A stretch of DNA of 33,808 bases from an uncultured Acidobacteriota bacterium (GTDB lineage: Bacteria; Acidobacteriota; Terriglobia; Terriglobales; Acidobacteriaceae): the NCBI GenBank assembly GCA_903832295.1, contig CAILAZ010000287.1, forward strand, positions 1-33,808, in the 5' to 3' direction. A model generated the notes under the pieces. That model was not told the DNA's origin, searched no databases, and worked only from the letters and a program-made list of their open reading frames with translations. This document shows positions 16,906 through 25,889 of this stretch, piece after piece (position 1 is the stretch's first letter; the number at the start of each line of letters is the position of its first letter). A program made the translations under genes and the position numbers.

Positions 16906-18972
16906 ATGAAAAGGCATTTCCAGTTCTCGCGCATATTCCTTTGTGCCACTCTGCTTCTCACATCTGCCGCTTTTGCGCAGCAAGCACCCGCGAAGGCGAG
17001 CCACGGCATCTCTCTTAACCATTTGGATCGCGCGGTGAATCCAGGCGACGATTTTTATCAGTATGCGAACGGAGAATGGCTGAAGCAGACGGAAATTCCC
17101 GGCGATCGCGGCGCCATTGGAGTCTTCAGCACACTGGACGACACTGCCAGCGAGCACACTGCTGAAATTATCGCGGAATCTGCAAAGTCCAATGCCAAGG
17201 CCGGAACCGGCACCCGCAAAATCGCAGACCTATACAACTCCTACATGAATGAACAGGCGATCGAAGCAGCGGGCCTTGCTCCCTTGCAGGCGCAACTAAA
17301 ATCCATCAGCGCAATCAACGACAAGCATCAGCTTGCGCGCGCACTCGGCGAGTCTCTCCGCACCGACGTGGACGCACTGAACAACACGAACTTCCACACC
17401 GCCAACCTGTTTGGACTCTGGGTCGCACCCGGATTCCATGACTCCGGACACTACGGTGCATACCTGCTGCAAGGCGGCATCGTGCTTCCTGACCGTGAGT
17501 ATTATCTCTCCGGCAGCGAGCGCATGCGCGATCTGCGGGCCAAGTACCAGGCGCACATCGCTGCGACTCTCAAACTCGCAGGGTTCTCAGAGGTTGACGC
17601 ACGCGCAAAGGGCATCGTCGAACTGGAGCACGCACTCGCCGAGAAGCACATCAGCCTCGCAGAGAATGACGACATCATTAAAGCCGACAATACATGGAAG
17701 CAGGCGGACTTCGCTGCAAAAGCACCCGGCCTTGATTGGACCGAGTTCTTCCGCGCCGCGGGTCTCTCCACCCAGGCGAGTTTCACCGTGTGGCAGCCCA
17801 CGGCCTTCACCGGTGAATCCGCTCTCGCTGCCTCGGTACCGCTGGACACATGGAAGGACTGGCTCGCCTACCACCTGATTGAGGAGTACTCCGGCGTACT
17901 GCCTAAGGCCTTCGCAACCGAGCGCTTCGCGTTCTTCGGTCAGACCCTTTCCGGCACACCGCAGCAGCGGCCCCGCTGGCAGCGCGGTGTCCGGATCGTC
18001 AATGGACTGCTGGGCGATGCCGTCGGTGAGATCTATGCTCAGCGTTACTTCTCTCCGGAGGCCAAGGCCCGCGCCCAGGCCATGGTCGCCAATATTATCG
18101 AAGCCTTCCGCAAGCGGATTGACGGGCTGGACTGGATGACGCCCTCAACCAAGGCAGAAGCCAAAGCCAAACTCAGCACGCTCTACGTGGGCATCGGCTA
18201 TCCGGAGAGCTGGCGCGATTATTCAGCACTGGAAATCAAGCCGGACGACATCCTGGGCAACTTGCGGCGCGCGAGCTTGTTTGAATATCGGCGGGATGTC
18301 GGACGTCTCGGCTCTGCGGTGGACAAGAAGGAATGGTCCATGACCCCGCAGACAGTGAACGCCGTCAATCTTCCACTGCAGAATGCGCTCAATTTCCCTG
18401 CCGCCATTCTTCAACCGCCGTTCTTTGATGCTGAGGCGCCGGCGGCCGCGAACTATGGAGCGATCGGCTCGGTCATCGGTCATGAGATCAGCCATACCTT
18501 TGACACCGAGGGAAGCACCTTTGACTCCACGGGCGCCCTGCGCAACTGGTGGACGCCGGAAGACCTCGCCCACTTTGGCGTGGCAACCCGGAAACTCGCC
18601 GCGCAGTACAACACCTACAAGCCTTTCCCAGATCTCTCCGTCAACGGCGAGCAGACACTGGCAGAGAACATTGCCGACGTGGCCGGGATTTCCGCAGCCT
18701 ACGACGGCTACCTTGCTTCCCTTGCCGGAACCCCTGCCCCTGTTCAAGGCGGGTTTACCGGCGACCAGCAATTCTTCATCGCTTTCGCCCAGAACTGGGC
18801 TTCAAAGTCACGCGAAGAATCGCGACGTCAGCAGGTCCTGACTGATGGCCACGCCCCGGCGGAATACCGGGCTGCGACCGTACGCAATATCGACGCATGG
18901 TATTCCTCATTTGAAATTCAGCCGGGACGTAAGCTCTTCCTTGCGCCTGCGGACCGCGTTCGCATCTGGTAA
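16906..18972 (+). CDS. Exported M13-family zinc metallopeptidase (neprilysin/PepO type)
   Basis: Secreted or periplasmic endopeptidase of family M13. 688 residues. A Sec signal peptide at 1-25 (MKRHFQF..AFA-QQ) precedes the M13 N-terminal lobe (GISLNHLDRAVNPGDDFYQYANGEW in two parts). The catalytic lobe carries NAVNLPLQNALNFPAAILQ, the zinc motif HEISH (H526, E527, H530) and the third ligand E587 in ENIADVAG; the C-terminus is short and typical. The frame is open upstream to 16690, across the ilvA end and terminator. ATG 16906 is chosen because it has a CGGAG site and starts the signal peptide. It is probably a single gene with its own terminator. Peptide substrates unknown. Confidence 0.94.
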   Translation: MKRHFQFSRIFLCATLLLTSAAFAQQAPAKASHGISLNHLDRAVNPGDDFYQYANGEWLKQTEIPGDRGAIGVFSTLDDTASEHTAEIIAESAKSNAKAGTGTRKIADLYNSYMNEQAIEAAGLAPLQAQLKSISAINDKHQLARALGESLRTDVDALNNTNFHTANLFGLWVAPGFHDSGHYGAYLLQGGIVLPDREYYLSGSERMRDLRAKYQAHIAATLKLAGFSEVDARAKGIVELEHALAEKHISLAENDDIIKADNTWKQADFAAKAPGLDWTEFFRAAGLSTQASFTVWQPTAFTGESALAASVPLDTWKDWLAYHLIEEYSGVLPKAFATERFAFFGQTLSGTPQQRPRWQRGVRIVNGLLGDAVGEIYAQRYFSPEAKARAQAMVANIIEAFRKRIDGLDWMTPSTKAEAKAKLSTLYVGIGYPESWRDYSALEIKPDDILGNLRRASLFEYRRDVGRLGSAVDKKEWSMTPQTVNAVNLPLQNALNFPAAILQPPFFDAEAPAAANYGAIGSVIGHEISHTFDTEGSTFDSTGALRNWWTPEDLAHFGVATRKLAAQYNTYKPFPDLSVNGEQTLAENIADVAGISAAYDGYLASLAGTPAPVQGGFTGDQQFFIAFAQNWASKSREESRRQQVLTDGHAPAEYRAATVRNIDAWYSSFEIQPGRKLFLAPADRVRIW

Positions 18973-18989
18973 TAAACCGGCACTTCCAC

Positions 18990-19028
18990 CGGAACTGCCG
19001 CCTCTGAAGCGCAGTTCCGTTGTTTTTT
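18990..19028 (+). terminator. Rho-independent terminator after the M13 peptidase gene
   Basis: Nine-base perfect stem CGGAACTGC (18990-18998) and GCAGTTCCG (19011-19019), 12-base loop, followed by TTG and a run of six T. Confidence 0.88.
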
Positions 19029-19079
19029 GCGCGGTTCCCAGGCGTTCGCAATCGAACGCGGGTGCGTTAACATGGGGGA

Positions 19080-19295
19080 ATGGCACTGGTATGGCTGGTT
19101 GAATGTAAGATTTGCGCTCTGCGTTTTCCGCTGCTTCCCCGCGAGCCCGTCGCAGGAAAGAGCACCGATTCCCTTCCCGCTGACAACCCTGTGGGCCGCT
19201 TTGAGTGTCCCCATTGCCACGAGTTTCAGGACTACTCCACCGCCGACTTCATCCCTGGCGAGGGCAGGATCATGCCCTCGCGCCTGGTTGAGTGA
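19080..19295 (+). CDS. Small putative zinc-ribbon protein
   Basis: A 71-residue frame not recognised as a named family. Two CxxC knuckles, CKIC (9-12) and CPHC (43-46), are spaced as in small zinc ribbons, and the rest is polar. ATG 19080 follows a GGGGGA run that is very close for a ribosome site, so the true start is uncertain. It lies 50 bp after the M13 terminator and converges with the M20 gene, stops 13 bp apart. The paired cysteines suggest a genuine small protein, perhaps nucleic-acid or protein binding; function unknown. Confidence 0.6.
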   Translation: MALVWLVECKICALRFPLLPREPVAGKSTDSLPADNPVGRFECPHCHEFQDYSTADFIPGEGRIMPSRLVE

Positions 19296-19308
19296 CCGGC
19301 CAGCCTCT

Positions 19309-20658
19309 TCATTTCTGCAGAAGGTCCAGCGCCATCGCAGTCATCGCTGTGACTCCGGTGCGAATGGTTGGTTCATAGACCGGAGCAAAGAGCGCGGAGT
19401 GGTTGCTGGGAAGGGGAACTCCGGTTTTCTTCGAGGCTTCCAACTTCTCCGGATCAGATCCTCCCAGCCAGAAGATCACGAACGGAATCTTGCCATCGAG
19501 GCTGAAGTAGCCGACATCCTCACTGCCCATGATCGCCTTGGCAGCTTCTACATTTGAGGCTCCTAGTGCCGCCGCTGCCACCTTACGCATGCGATCTGTA
19601 AGCGCGGCATCGTTGACCGTGGGAACGGTGAGTTCCAGCACGGTTACTTCTGGCATCCGGTCGGGAGCAACGCCATACGCAACGGCAACGCCATTGGCGG
19701 TGCGCATTACCCCATCCAGCAATTTCTGCCGCACCTCTTCGGAATAGGCACGCATGGAAAGCCCCAGAACCGCGTCATCCGGAATGATGTTGTTCTTCGT
19801 TCCTGCGTGGAATGTCCCCACGGTAAGCACAGCGGGATCCTGCGCAGAGATCTGGCGGCTGACTATGGTCTGTGCAAGGAGTACGAATTCCGCACCCATC
19901 ACAACTGGGTCCTTCCCTGCTGCCGGCCTGGAACCATGCCCCCCGACGCCGTGGAATACAACGCTGAGGCTGGTTGCGCTGGCCAGCATTGGGCCGGGGC
20001 TTAGTGCAATGTGGCCCTCCTGATAGTCGTTGGTCGTGTGCTCGTCCAGAATGTAATCCGGCTTGGGAAACCGCTCGTAAAAGTTGTCGGCCAGCATCGC
20101 CTTTGCACCTTCGATGGTCTCCTCGGAGGGCTGCCCGATCATCACCAGGGTGCCGTGCCAGTTTCCCTTGTTCGCGGCCAACTCCCGCGCCACGCCCAGC
20201 AGCACGGTCATGTGGATATCATGACCGCAGGCGTGCATGACTCCCACATCCTGCTTCTGCGCATTCTGCGACCGCGCATGGCTGGCATAGTCAAGTCCGG
20301 TCGCCTCCGTCACCGGCAGTGCATCCATGTCTGTGCGGATTAGCACTGTGGGACCGGCACCATTCTTCAACACTCCAGCAACGCCCCAGGCCCTCGACCC
20401 ATCGCTGTATTTCCCGATCCGCTCCGTCACCTCATAGCCCGCTTTGCGCAACTCTTCAGCGAGAAACGCAGATGTCTTCTCCTCGTTATGCGAGAGCTCC
20501 GGGTGCTGATGAAGCTGTCTGTACGTAGCCGACAGTTCGGGCATCTGCTTATTGATCTGCGCTTTCAGAACATCTGGCGGCATGGCGGTCTGCGCAGCGA
20601 GGGCAGCGGAGAGAATAAAGAGGCTGAGGTTGAGTGTCGCGGAACGGCTAAAACCCAT
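19309..20658 (-). CDS. Exported M20-family amidohydrolase
   Basis: Metal-dependent amidohydrolase of the M20D group (hippurate/N-acyl-amino-acid hydrolase type), which cleaves acyl groups from amino acids. 449 residues: a Sec signal peptide (1-22, ending ALA), then TYRQLHQHPELS, RTDMDALPVTE, HACGHD (C144, H146) and GQPSEE (E179, E180), the usual metal and catalytic residues. The dimerisation insert begins GVGGHGSRP. The frame extends 43 codons upstream to 20787 through a terminator. ATG 20658 has a near-perfect AAGGAGGA site and opens the signal peptide. It is predicted to be exported, which is less usual for this group. It has its own candidate promoter downstream of the thiolase terminator. 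Confidence 0.92.
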   Translation of the reverse strand: MGFSRSATLNLSLFILSAALAAQTAMPPDVLKAQINKQMPELSATYRQLHQHPELSHNEEKTSAFLAEELRKAGYEVTERIGKYSDGSRAWGVAGVLKNGAGPTVLIRTDMDALPVTEATGLDYASHARSQNAQKQDVGVMHACGHDIHMTVLLGVARELAANKGNWHGTLVMIGQPSEETIEGAKAMLADNFYERFPKPDYILDEHTTNDYQEGHIALSPGPMLASATSLSVVFHGVGGHGSRPAAGKDPVVMGAEFVLLAQTIVSRQISAQDPAVLTVGTFHAGTKNNIIPDDAVLGLSMRAYSEEVRQKLLDGVMRTANGVAVAYGVAPDRMPEVTVLELTVPTVNDAALTDRMRKVAAAALGASNVEAAKAIMGSEDVGYFSLDGKIPFVIFWLGGSDPEKLEASKKTGVPLPSNHSALFAPVYEPTIRTGVTAMTAMALDLLQK

Positions 20659-20707
20659 GAATCCTCCTTTTACGTCCCGGCACGAATCCACAGTGACGGG
20701 AGCGCGA

Positions 20708-20737
20708 ATGGTAGCAGGAGTTGCGCCATGCGCGCAA
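20708..20737 (-). promoter_or_regulatory. Candidate promoter of the M20 amidohydrolase gene
   Basis: Minus strand TTGCGC (20737-20732) and TACCAT (20713-20708), 18 bp apart, each four of six to consensus. It lies between the thiolase terminator and the M20 start and leaves a leader of about 45 nt. Confidence 0.35.
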
Positions 20738-20764
20738 AGAGGCCGGCGAATATCGCCGGCCTCT
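20735..20764 (-). terminator. Terminator after the thiolase gene
   Basis: Twelve-base perfect inverted repeat AGAGGCCGGCGA (20738-20749) and TCGCCGGCCTCT (20753-20764) with a three-base loop. In the minus-strand transcript it is followed by TT before GCG, so the U-run is short; the stem is very stable. It lies 24 bases after the thiolase stop. Confidence 0.75.
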
Positions 20765-20788
20765 GGAATCACATCGAGCGATGACACG

Positions 20789-21988
20789 CTACCGTTTCAA
20801 CACCGTGCAAACCGAAGCGCAGATGGCCCCGCCCACATTAAACGTAGCTGCGGCTTTGGGGTTCTTCACCTGTAATCCCTCCGGCGCGCGGCCCATCAGT
20901 TCGTTGAAGCACCAGCCAATCATGGCGACGCCCGTAGCTCCGATAGGATGGCCCTTGGCGATCAGTCCACCCGAAAGGTTGATGCCGCATTCGCCGTCCA
21001 CCGCCGCCTTTCCATCCACCCAGAACTTTGCGCCTTCGCCCTGTTTGGCTTTGCCGATGACCTCGGAACCGAGTGCGCCCATGACGGAGAAGCAGTCATG
21101 AACTTCGGCGACGTTCACATCCGCAGGCGTAAGTCCAGACATCGCGTACGCACGCTTCATCGCCGCATTGGCTCCAGCAGGACGCAGCACATCGCGTCCG
21201 TCCTTGAGCAGCGGATCGGTAGCCTGCCCGAAGCCCGCAATCTCCACGGCATCCGCCTTGCTGACCCCGAGCCTCGCCAGGCCTTCTTCCGTCGCCAGAA
21301 TCAGTGCGGCATAGCCATCCGTGATCTGCGAGCAGTCATAGGTCTTCAGCGGCAGGCCATCCACGATGTAACGGTTCCGGTCAGAAATGTTGGCAACGTC
21401 ATCGAGCGTGAGCTTTACCTTGTTCATTTGCGCCAGCGGATTCAGATTTGCGTTGGCATATTCCTGCACCGCAACTGCAGCGAGTTCTCTCTCTGTCACC
21501 TTGTTGTGCTTGATGTAGCACTCCATAATCTCGGCGAACAGGTGCGGGAAGATGTAGGTCTTCCCCTCGCGTTCATCGGGGTGCGAGTACACGCCCAAAG
21601 CTCTGCCAACGAGTTTGCCGTCCATCTTGCCCTCGGCGTCGCGCATCTTCTCGTACCCCATCGCAAAGCCGGTCTCACCCATCCCCGCCTGGAGTTTCAA
21701 AATCGTCGAGAGGACGGCCTGTCCACCCGAGGCGCAGGCGTTTTCCACGCTCTCGATTGGCTTGCTGGCCAGTCCGGGAACCGACGCCACCAGCCCGGAG
21801 ACAAGGCCCTGGTCATTCAGTGAGATGTTGCACGCGGTCGCGACTGCGCCCACGTCAAGAAGGGAGGGGTCGGCACTGATTTCCTTACAGACGCCCTCAA
21901 TCGAGTTCTTCGCAATTTCCGGAACCGTCATGCCGAGCAACTTGCCGAATTTCGATTGGTGATAAGCGGCTATGTAAATGCGTTTCAT
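20789..21988 (-). CDS. Thiolase-superfamily acyl-CoA acetyltransferase
   Basis: Thiolase-fold enzyme forming or cleaving 3-ketoacyl-CoA. 399 residues, with nucleophilic cysteine C85 in VENACASGG, the HDCFS segment, and the C-terminal motif GGLIAKGHPIGATG. The overall pattern is of the SCP-x/acetyl-CoA C-acetyltransferase branch rather than classical AtoB/FadA. Substrate and direction are unknown; no beta-oxidation partner or OB-fold companion gene is adjacent. The frame opens at 22000, but ATG 21988 (MKRIYIAAYH) has a GGAG site seven bases ahead and fits the family. It lies 110 bp after the PIG-L gene and ends in its own terminator. Confidence 0.9.
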   Translation of the reverse strand: MKRIYIAAYHQSKFGKLLGMTVPEIAKNSIEGVCKEISADPSLLDVGAVATACNISLNDQGLVSGLVASVPGLASKPIESVENACASGGQAVLSTILKLQAGMGETGFAMGYEKMRDAEGKMDGKLVGRALGVYSHPDEREGKTYIFPHLFAEIMECYIKHNKVTERELAAVAVQEYANANLNPLAQMNKVKLTLDDVANISDRNRYIVDGLPLKTYDCSQITDGYAALILATEEGLARLGVSKADAVEIAGFGQATDPLLKDGRDVLRPAGANAAMKRAYAMSGLTPADVNVAEVHDCFSVMGALGSEVIGKAKQGEGAKFWVDGKAAVDGECGINLSGGLIAKGHPIGATGVAMIGWCFNELMGRAPEGLQVKNPKAAATFNVGGAICASVCTVLKR

Positions 21989-22098
21989 CTTGATCTCCAT
22001 TGAAAAAATGCACTTATGTAGGGGTGAGGCACTTAACTTCGGTGTAGTTCAGGACGACGCGTGATTCTACTGCAATCGCAGCCAAAGGGAAAGCAATT

Positions 22099-24681
22099 CT
22101 AGTGGCGCAGTTCAGCGCTGGAACTGAGCAGATTCACCAGCAACCGGAGCGCGCCCGGCACGCCATCGGAAAGCTGCCGCGAAAAGGACAGCCCCGAGTA
22201 CACTACCGAACCACGGCCATACCTGGCCCGGACCAGTGATCCCTCCTGGAGCGGTTGCCCATGATCTCCCATTCGCAGCAGGGGCTCGTAATGCGCGTTC
22301 CAACTACGCGCAAAGTGTCTTCCCCGCTCCTCAATCCAGCCCCGGAAATCTTCATCGCTGATCTCGTTTGGTTCCTGAAAAGCGTCGTCATGTTGGTCGA
22401 TCATCTCTACCGCTGAAGCTTCATTGCTGACCTGCGCCGTCCCCAATTCCATGGGATACGGAAGGGGTGCGTTGCGTGCAAATTGGGCGGCATCGGACTG
22501 CCCCAGGATCAGCACTGCGCCGCCTTCCTTTGCGTAAAGAAGCAGACGCTCTCGGGCGCCCGCAAGCTCGTCATGCGCGTCCACGGCGTGCGGGCCAAAT
22601 ACGATGGCCCAGTATTTTCCCAGCCGTCCCTGCTCCAACTCCTCGCGGCGAAGTTCGGTCACGTCGATATGGAGGTCGCGGAGCGCCGCCGGGATTGCAT
22701 CGCCCTCCACCCCAACGTATGCGACAGTGAGATTCCCCGGAATCTCCACCTTTACCGGAACCATCGATCCACTGGAAGAGCGATAGTCAAAAGCGACCTG
22801 CCCGGAGGGACCAGGAACGACCGTGTAGCCCTGGTCGAAGACGATTCCACCCCAGCGGACCACCGCCCTTGCCGAAACCTCTCCGTCGCCGCCACGTTCC
22901 TGCACCAGGAAGAAGCGATAGGTGTGCTCTTCTCCTCGGCCTTCAATCTCAAGTGCCTCGTGCTCGGGCTCAGCGCGCCAACCTGGGGCGGGATGTACCG
23001 AGAGCAGTGCGCTCTGCAGGTTTCCGACATTGCTGCGCACCCGCACCCGGATTTCGCCATACGCCAGATTCGTCTGCTGGTTCCACTGGGTGCGAGGCTC
23101 CACGATCACTGAAATCGGGGGCGCCACCATTGCGGTCCGCACCTGCGATTGCATGTCCTTGCCTTCCACCGGAACGCTGAATCGCACCACTTCCCCTTCG
23201 ATCTCCATCTCAACCACAACCTGCAGCGATGGTGGCGGCATCGCCAGCGTGGCGCTGCGTTCATCCAGAAGGCGGTACGCGCCATCTGCGCGGTCGTCCA
23301 GGAGAAATGTCGGGCGCGTGAATGGAGCATCGGGCGGAACTTTTCCACGAAACACCGCACGTGTCGCTCCGGCGGTCCACTCGCGTCGCGGGCTCCAGCG
23401 CCCACCCTCCGCCTTCAGTTCCATTCCCACAATACGAACGTTCGCGGCTTCGTCCTGCTCCGCCTTCGCTTCCACAGCAAAGTTCGCCCCCGGAGTCAGC
23501 ACATAGAACTCTGACCCCGCGCTCTCTTGCATAAGGTTGGCATGAACGTGTACACCTGCTGCCACTGCCAACGCGTGCTCCGCCTGGCGCCGCTTCGTCG
23601 CAACTTCTGCCCGGAGCCATGCTGGAACGCGCGTCCCGACAAGCCGATCCTCAACTCCGCCGAGATTTCGCAGGTATTCGCTCACAGCGGAGACACATTT
23701 CGTCCGCTCTCCCGTGGACTCCATGGCTGCTGCAAAGGCCTCGGTCATCGCCTTCACGTGTGACTCGACACGTACTTCTTCGCTGCCCAATGCCAGCGCA
23801 CTCAGAAGCGAGGCAAGTCCCGTATTCAGTCCGTCCGTAAAATCCTCTGCGCCGTCCGGCATCGCCGTCTCCGGCGCGGAATCGATCAACCGATAGTGGC
23901 GTACTGCTTCGCGAGGCGCATGCCACGCACCCTCTTGCGAGTGCTGCACCGCCAGCGCGCGCTCGGCTTGCTGCTGCCAGCTTTCCAGTTCACCGCGGCC
24001 AATCTCGCCGGAGTGGAAGGCCACCGTGTACCCCCCGGAGCGCGCCAGCGCAAACAGACGCCTGGCCTGCCAGGGCTCTAAGCCATCCCTCAGTTGCGCG
24101 GGGAACTTCTTGGGATCGGCTGCTGCGCGGAAAGCCTCCTGTGCCAGAATTGCCGCCGCCTCGTGTTGACCATCCCCGTCCGGGGCACTGGGATCAAACG
24201 GAGTGATGATGATCTCCGGACGCAACTCGCGAATCACTCGTACAACATCGCCGAGCGCCACATCGTGTCCGGCCCAGCGGTCAAAGACCTCCCCCGCCGT
24301 GCGTGCAAATCCAAAATCCAGCACCCGCGTAAAACGCTGTTCCACGCCGTAGCGGCCATCACTCGCAAGCTGCTCCATGGTGCGCAGCAGTCCCTGCGCA
24401 GTCGGCTCCAGTACGGCGCTGCGGTTGTCGCCGCGCTCCCCGCGCGTAAGCGTGAGCAGCGTAACCTGCGCACCCTGTCCGCGAGCCAGGTAGAGCAGCA
24501 GCGCTCCATCTTCATCGCTCGGATGCGCAGTGATCTGCAACACCCGAAGAGTGCTGCCCAGCGGTCGAATGGCGGCTCGCAACTCCTGTGCGGACGCGGC
24601 GTGAACCGCATTCGCCTGCGCGCACGCCGACGCCGCCAGCAGCAGCGTGATCCACAATCCGAATATCCTGCGAAGAGTCAC
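22099..24681 (-). CDS. Large exported PIG-L/LmbE-like protein with altered active-site motif
   Basis: 860 residues. A signal peptide (about 1-25) is followed by a PIG-L (LmbE) N-acetyl-sugar deacetylase domain (about 45-270), a long beta-rich middle region (about 380-640), and a C-terminal part (about 660-855) resembling a glutamine-amidotransferase-like fold without a visible catalytic cysteine. The zinc residues correspond to H53, D56 and H173 (HPSDED, GDGQHEAAA). The usual AHPDDE reads AHPSDE: the first Asp, general base in characterised PIG-L enzymes, is Ser55. Deacetylation of an extracytoplasmic glycan or glycolipid is the family expectation, but activity is doubtful. GTG 24681 has an AAGGAA site. 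Possibly cotranscribed with the thiolase downstream. Confidence 0.85.
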   Translation of the reverse strand: MTLRRIFGLWITLLLAASACAQANAVHAASAQELRAAIRPLGSTLRVLQITAHPSDEDGALLLYLARGQGAQVTLLTLTRGERGDNRSAVLEPTAQGLLRTMEQLASDGRYGVEQRFTRVLDFGFARTAGEVFDRWAGHDVALGDVVRVIRELRPEIIITPFDPSAPDGDGQHEAAAILAQEAFRAAADPKKFPAQLRDGLEPWQARRLFALARSGGYTVAFHSGEIGRGELESWQQQAERALAVQHSQEGAWHAPREAVRHYRLIDSAPETAMPDGAEDFTDGLNTGLASLLSALALGSEEVRVESHVKAMTEAFAAAMESTGERTKCVSAVSEYLRNLGGVEDRLVGTRVPAWLRAEVATKRRQAEHALAVAAGVHVHANLMQESAGSEFYVLTPGANFAVEAKAEQDEAANVRIVGMELKAEGGRWSPRREWTAGATRAVFRGKVPPDAPFTRPTFLLDDRADGAYRLLDERSATLAMPPPSLQVVVEMEIEGEVVRFSVPVEGKDMQSQVRTAMVAPPISVIVEPRTQWNQQTNLAYGEIRVRVRSNVGNLQSALLSVHPAPGWRAEPEHEALEIEGRGEEHTYRFFLVQERGGDGEVSARAVVRWGGIVFDQGYTVVPGPSGQVAFDYRSSSGSMVPVKVEIPGNLTVAYVGVEGDAIPAALRDLHIDVTELRREELEQGRLGKYWAIVFGPHAVDAHDELAGARERLLLYAKEGGAVLILGQSDAAQFARNAPLPYPMELGTAQVSNEASAVEMIDQHDDAFQEPNEISDEDFRGWIEERGRHFARSWNAHYEPLLRMGDHGQPLQEGSLVRARYGRGSVVYSGLSFSRQLSDGVPGALRLLVNLLSSSAELRH

Positions 24682-24727
24682 TGCTTTCCTTGTATCCGTT
24701 CCCCCGGGCAGAGCGCAACCGGCAAAC

Positions 24728-24761
24728 GCAAAAAGGCCGGAGAGCGTAACTCCCCGGCCTT
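24728..24761 (-). terminator. Rho-independent terminator after hypB
   Basis: Minus-strand stem AAGGCCGGGGAG (24761-24750) and CTCTCCGGCCTT (24744-24733), 12 pairs with one G-U, five-base loop, then further T residues. It lies 16 bases after the hypB stop and separates hypAB from the PIG-L gene. Confidence 0.85.
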
Positions 24762-24776
24762 CTCTCCACTCTCAGT

Positions 24777-25451
24777 TCAGGCTGAAACCAACTCGCCGGA
24801 CTTGACGGCAGCAAGTTTTTCTTCCAGCCACTTCATCCACTGATCCAGCCCTTCGCCTTTGCTCGATGTCTCTATGATCTCGATGCCCGGATGCACAGAG
24901 CGCGCGTTCTTCTTCGCCAATTCGGCGTCAAATGGCACATACGGCAGCAGGTCCACCTTGCTCAGGATCATCAACTCCGACTTCACGAAGATCGAAGGAT
25001 ACTTCAGCGGCTTGTCCTCGCCCTCGGTCACGCTCAGGATGACGATCTTGAAATGCTCGCCAAGGTCGTAGCTGGTTGGGCAAACCAGGTTGCCCACGTT
25101 CTCAATGATCAGCACGTCGAAGCCATCCAGCGGCCACTCTGCCAGGTGCTTTTCGATCATCCTCGCATCCAGGTGGCAGGTACCTCCGGTGATGATCTGC
25201 TTCACCGGGAACCCCCATTGCGCCAACCGCTTTGCATCGTTTTCCGTCTGCAGGTCGCCGGTCAGCAGGACTACGCGCTTGCTTTTGTCCATCCGCTCCA
25301 GGGTGCGCTCCAGCAGCGTGGTCTTGCCTGAACCGGGTGAGCTGATGATGTTCACCACCAGGATCTTGTGCTCGCGGAACTTCTCGCGCAACTCGGCGGC
25401 AAGCTTCTGATTCTCGTTCAGGACCTTCTTCTCAACCACAATCTGGCTCAT
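24777..25451 (-). CDS. hypB: HypB, nickel-insertion GTPase
   Basis: GTPase of the SIMIBI class that, with HypA, delivers nickel to [NiFe]-hydrogenase (and in some bacteria urease). 224 residues: P-loop SSPGSGKTT (38-45), metal-site segment GGTCHLDA (C92, H93), ENVGNLVCP (C124) and GTP base motif SKVDLL. It lacks both the N-terminal CxxCGC nickel site of E. coli HypB and a His-rich stretch, so it is a minimal form without nickel storage. Its ATG overlaps the hypA stop by four bases (ATGA). No hydrogenase, urease or other hyp genes are in the window. Confidence 0.95.
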   Translation of the reverse strand: MSQIVVEKKVLNENQKLAAELREKFREHKILVVNIISSPGSGKTTLLERTLERMDKSKRVVLLTGDLQTENDAKRLAQWGFPVKQIITGGTCHLDARMIEKHLAEWPLDGFDVLIIENVGNLVCPTSYDLGEHFKIVILSVTEGEDKPLKYPSIFVKSELMILSKVDLLPYVPFDAELAKKNARSVHPGIEIIETSSKGEGLDQWMKWLEEKLAAVKSGELVSA

Positions 25452-25795
25452 TCATCCACCTCGACGTATGCAATCTGGAGCTCTTCTCCAGCGATGGTAA
25501 TGGTTGCGGCCTCGCCGCACTTCGGGCACGCGGTGGCCCAGTTCTCCGCCTGGAATTCTTCTTTGCAGCCGGGGCATTGCTGGCGCCGCGCTACTTGTTC
25601 AATTTCCAGCACGAGATGTTCCCAGTTGGTATCCTTCACCACGCACTCAAAGCCGAATCGCAGGCAGTCCACATCGACCCCCGCCAGTTCTCCCACGCGC
25701 AGCCCCACCTTAGAGAAGACCGTGCCTTCCGGTTGCTGCTTCTTCAAATCCTCAAGCTGATCGAGTACGGAAGAGACAATGGATAGTTCGTGCAT
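25448..25795 (-). CDS. hypA: HypA, nickel metallochaperone
   Basis: Small metallochaperone that binds Ni through its N-terminal MHE motif (H2) and carries a structural zinc site of two CxxC pairs, CPGC (C74, C77) and CPKC (C90, C93), twelve residues apart. 115 residues, full length. It works with HypB, encoded immediately downstream and overlapping by four bases. ATG 25795 has a GGGGAG ribosome site. It diverges from the decarboxylase gene, with 142 bp between starts; no convincing promoter could be picked for this side. Confidence 0.95.
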   Translation of the reverse strand: MHELSIVSSVLDQLEDLKKQQPEGTVFSKVGLRVGELAGVDVDCLRFGFECVVKDTNWEHLVLEIEQVARRQQCPGCKEEFQAENWATACPKCGEAATITIAGEELQIAYVEVDE

Positions 25796-25889
25796 CAGCT
25801 CCCCTGGAATTTCAGCGCTGGCCCGCGATTAACGCTGCGTTGATTGTCATCTTCTCATAATCGCCTTGGCTGTGATGGCCCTCACAGTT

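Noticed and set aside
22064-22069. TAGAAT -10-like box upstream of the thiolase gene (similar single boxes: TAGAAT at 29827-29832 for comM, TATACT at 15460-15465 for ilvA)
   Set aside because: Each has no acceptable -35 at 16-18 bp, so a promoter cannot be supported from sequence alone.
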